NCBI RefSeq assembly: GCF_036227565.1
Contig: NZ_CP109460.1
Span: 1,612,001 to 1,676,000 of the forward strand
Direction: 5' to 3'
Length of the DNA stretch: 64,000 nucleotides
DNA from: Streptomyces sp. NBC_01454
Lineage (GTDB): Bacteria > Actinomycetota > Actinomycetes > Streptomycetales > Streptomycetaceae
In this document: piece by piece, positions 62,145 through 64,000 of the stretch
Layout of the letters: every line of letters begins with the position of its first letter
Position numbering within the stretch: the first letter of the stretch is position 1
Program-made: the position numbers and the translations under genes
The notes under the pieces: model-generated
What the model was told of the DNA's origin: nothing
The model's input: only the letters and a program-made list of their open reading frames with translations
Database searches by the model: none

Positions 62145-62897
62145 TTAGGACGCGAGTCTCTTCGGTGCTCGAGCATGTTCTACGGCTGCCACAGCAAGGC
62201 CACGAATGATCGGGTGCACCTGGCGCTCGTCACTGGCCAATTCTGGTTGGAAGAGAGTAGCCACAAAGAAGGGGTGATCCACAAGCTCGACAATCTGAAC
62301 CTCGCCGTTTTCCGAGGTTCCGGATGCGCGGAGTCCATGGTCACGCAGGTCTCTCACATAATTCCGCGACAAGCCGTAGGAACAGTTGTAGCGCTCGGTC
62401 ACTGAACTCGCTGCGAGGAGTTGGTGAGTCAGCGACTTCTGCTGGATCGATACGATGCGCTGGTGTCCTAGGAGCGGACGCTTCAATGGAACGATGAGCG
62501 GTGCCACGCAGTCCGGTTCGTTGTCCGCGTGCCCTACATCCAGCCCGCAGGTATCCCGTGCGAACTGCAGTACGGCGTGGTGAAAACCGGCACACGTACC
62601 CAGAAAGGGGATTCGGCGCTCCCGCGCAGTCGCCACAGCCGTCAAGGCACCGTCCTCGCTGGCGTAAGGGCTTCCTGGCATCAGCCAGATGGCGTCAAAA
62701 TCCTCCAAGCCGCCCTTGGCCACTGCCCGCGTCCGGATCCAATAGGCGTCCAGGCGAAGGGCGTAGTGCTCCTGCAACGATTCGAAGATGAAAGGCACTC
62801 GAGCGTGGGAGCGAACACTGGGTGAGCGGTCGCCAACCAACGCCACTCGCGCAGCGTGCACGTGTGGTGTCGCTGCACTGGCTACAGACTCAGGCAT
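62145..62897 (-). CDS. CTP synthase-like class I amidotransferase homologue
   Basis: The 250-aa protein has the class I amidotransferase fold: VALVGDRSPSVRSHARVP, WLMPGSPY and the nucleophile elbow FLGTCAGFHH (C102). At the His-Glu site it reads LFQPEL, so glutamine 217 replaces the catalytic histidine while E219 remains. It resembles the CTP synthase C-terminal region-related proteins, whose function is unknown. It is probably not an ordinary glutaminase. It is first gene of the cluster; ATG 62897 has no good ribosome binding site. Divergent from the LysR gene by about 76 bp. Confidence 0.75.
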   Translation of the reverse strand: MPESVASAATPHVHAARVALVGDRSPSVRSHARVPFIFESLQEHYALRLDAYWIRTRAVAKGGLEDFDAIWLMPGSPYASEDGALTAVATARERRIPFLGTCAGFHHAVLQFARDTCGLDVGHADNEPDCVAPLIVPLKRPLLGHQRIVSIQQKSLTHQLLAASSVTERYNCSYGLSRNYVRDLRDHGLRASGTSENGEVQIVELVDHPFFVATLFQPELASDERQVHPIIRGLAVAAVEHARAPKRLAS

Positions 62898-62973
62898 GCC
62901 GTCATGGTGAACTGAGATTCCGCGAGAGCGCCAATCAATCCGCCTTCCCATGGCATCAGAGATACTTATGTGC
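62898..62973. promoter_or_regulatory. divergent promoter region of the biosynthetic cluster
   Basis: A 76-bp region separates the LysR gene from the first cluster gene. It contains TACTTA about 8 bp before the LysR start. LysR proteins usually bind such divergent intergenic regions, but I see no clear T-N11-A palindrome. Confidence 0.5.
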
Positions 62974-64000
62974 ATGGAGTACAACCTGTTGCGCACCTTT
63001 CATGCCGTGGCCCACCACGCCTCTTTCAGTGAGGCAGCGCACGTTCTCGGGCTCACCCAGTCCGCCGTGTCGCAACACATTGCCGCGCTCGAGCAAGACC
63101 TGGGCGTCGTACTGCTGCATCGAAGGCCGGTGGCGCCGACCGAGGCCGGCACGCGCCTGCTGGATCATGCCCAGCCGCTGCTGCTGCGTCTCGATGCGGC
63201 ACGTGCCGACATGAAGCGTCTGTCAGATGCCCGGCCGAGTCGGTTGACGATCGCTCGCACAGCGCTTGCGGCACCGGAGTTGCTCGCCCAGGCGCTGTCC
63301 GACATATCCAAGGACAATGCCCGGTTGGGACTTTCGGTCGACACCGTCCCCGCCGTCGAGATCCCCATGGGCGTGGCGGTGGGATCCCATGACGTGGGCC
63401 TGGTTACCGGAGCCGTTGCCCCCAGCGATCCGCTGCTTCTCCCAGACCTCGGCCCCATCGTGGTCCACCCCCTCTGTCAGGAGGAGTTGTACCTGCTTTT
63501 GCCGCACCATCATCCGCTCGCTCACTGGTCCACCATCGATCTCCGTGATCTCGTCGATGCACGGTGGATCGACGCTCCCGAATCATCTGTGCCATTGGGC
63601 CAGTTGCGAACCATTGCCGGTTTTGGCGGCTTCCGGGCGGATGTCCATTTTGCTGGATCGGATGTGCCGCAATTGGTGTCCCTGGTTGCCGCCGGACTCG
63701 GCCTGGCTGTGCTTCCGAGATCCGCGTGCACCGGGCTCCGGGGTGTGGTCGGCGTTCCCGTCGCCTCACCGCATCTGGTGCAACGGACGGAACTCCTCCA
63801 CGTATCGCAGGCGCCGTCAACGGTGAAGGCACTCGTCACGTCCCTGAAAGCCTGGACACAGCTCGGCGATCGTCCCGGAAACCCCGGCGCGGAAGAGAAT
63901 GTTGCGGTAGCCGGCAGGGCGCCTTCGGTGTCGGATCCGTCCTGGGTCTCGATCATCACGGGCCTGAGCCCCCAAAGCTTCTACGAGTTGATTGTTAAAT
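62974..64000 (+). CDS. LysR-family regulator, runs off the window
   Basis: From ATG 62974 (or 62968) 342 codons are open to the window end with no stop. The helix-turn-helix is EYNLLRTFHAVAHHASFSEA and GLTQSAVSQHIAALEQDLGV (2-50), then an effector-binding domain with LTIARTALAAPELL and VAAGLGLAVLPRS. LysR proteins are about 300 aa, so the true stop must be close or the C-terminus is extended. The last 45 codons (from LGDRPGNPG) are not LysR-like. It is divergent from the sulfotransferase/carbamoyltransferase cluster and is its probable pathway-specific regulator. Confidence 0.88.
   Translation, partial: MEYNLLRTFHAVAHHASFSEAAHVLGLTQSAVSQHIAALEQDLGVVLLHRRPVAPTEAGTRLLDHAQPLLLRLDAARADMKRLSDARPSRLTIARTALAAPELLAQALSDISKDNARLGLSVDTVPAVEIPMGVAVGSHDVGLVTGAVAPSDPLLLPDLGPIVVHPLCQEELYLLLPHHHPLAHWSTIDLRDLVDARWIDAPESSVPLGQLRTIAGFGGFRADVHFAGSDVPQLVSLVAAGLGLAVLPRSACTGLRGVVGVPVASPHLVQRTELLHVSQAPSTVKALVTSLKAWTQLGDRPGNPGAEENVAVAGRAPSVSDPSWVSIITGLSPQSFYELIVK

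Noticed and set aside
1..64000. tRNA, rRNA, CRISPR arrays, complete insertion sequences and phage genes
   Set aside because: None was recognised on either strand; only an istB remnant and a weak maturase-like trace were seen.

Overview
The DNA is very GC-rich. Reading frames have G/C at almost every third codon position, ribosome binding sites are of the GGAGG type, and GTG and TTG starts are common. With the long-stem terminators without a U-run, the IdeR/DmdR-type iron box, the SpoIIE/HATPase phosphatase, the type III polyketide synthase and the purine gene order, this points to a Streptomyces or close relative. No tRNA, rRNA, CRISPR array or intact insertion sequence was found.

Region 1 (1-13.5 kb) is half of a purine-to-glyoxylate catabolic locus: a MobA/MocA-like nucleotidyltransferase, malate synthase, a TetR regulator, a urate/xanthine permease, an 8-oxoguanine/guanine deaminase-like enzyme, uricase, 5-hydroxyisourate hydrolase, OHCU decarboxylase, two small regulator-type genes, hydroxypyruvate isomerase, tartronate semialdehyde reductase and catalase. 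Two operator types link these units. One is a box TCAACA-N3-TGTTGA that overlaps the -35 of the uricase, catalase and malate synthase promoters. The other is a pair of 15-bp TTCC...GGAA boxes 21 bp apart in front of both malate synthase and hydroxypyruvate isomerase. Region 3 (29.5-38.4 kb) is the other half: the xanthine dehydrogenase operon (FAD, 2Fe-2S and Mo subunits, a purine permease, the XdhC factor) and a divergent PucR activator.

Region 2 (13.5-29.5 kb) separates the halves and is accessory: a zinc-ribbon/Mrr-like protein, acetyltransferases, YjbR, two acyl-CoA synthetases, a tautomerase, an Lrp/SDR/amidohydrolase group, an Eis-like acetyltransferase and an MgtA Mg2+ ATPase with an unusual leader. 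It holds at least three broken genes: an internally deleted acetyltransferase, a LysR gene with an 8-bp tandem duplication, and a frameshifted amidohydrolase.

Region 4 (38.4-49.8 kb) is a mixed strip: a methyltransferase, a GntR regulator, an iron-regulated FhuF-like protein, two small exported proteins, a type III polyketide synthase, a PAS/GAF/SpoIIE/HATPase phosphatase, and remnants of TetR and IS21 istB genes.

Region 5 (49.8-64 kb) is the most interesting part: twelve minus-strand genes, tightly packed except for two gaps of roughly 110-130 bp, with a divergent LysR gene that runs off the window. The order is CTP-synthase-like amidotransferase, PAPS-type sulfotransferase, ATP-grasp ligase, NodU/CmcH-type carbamoyltransferase, AurF-type diiron N-oxygenase, cysC, cysD, cysN, a sulfonate-type ABC importer and an MFS exporter. 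It looks like a small biosynthetic cluster for a sulfated (or sulfamated) and carbamoylated amine-derived metabolite. It appears to carry its own PAPS supply, built from a sulfate-assimilation operon without the reductive genes cysH and sir.
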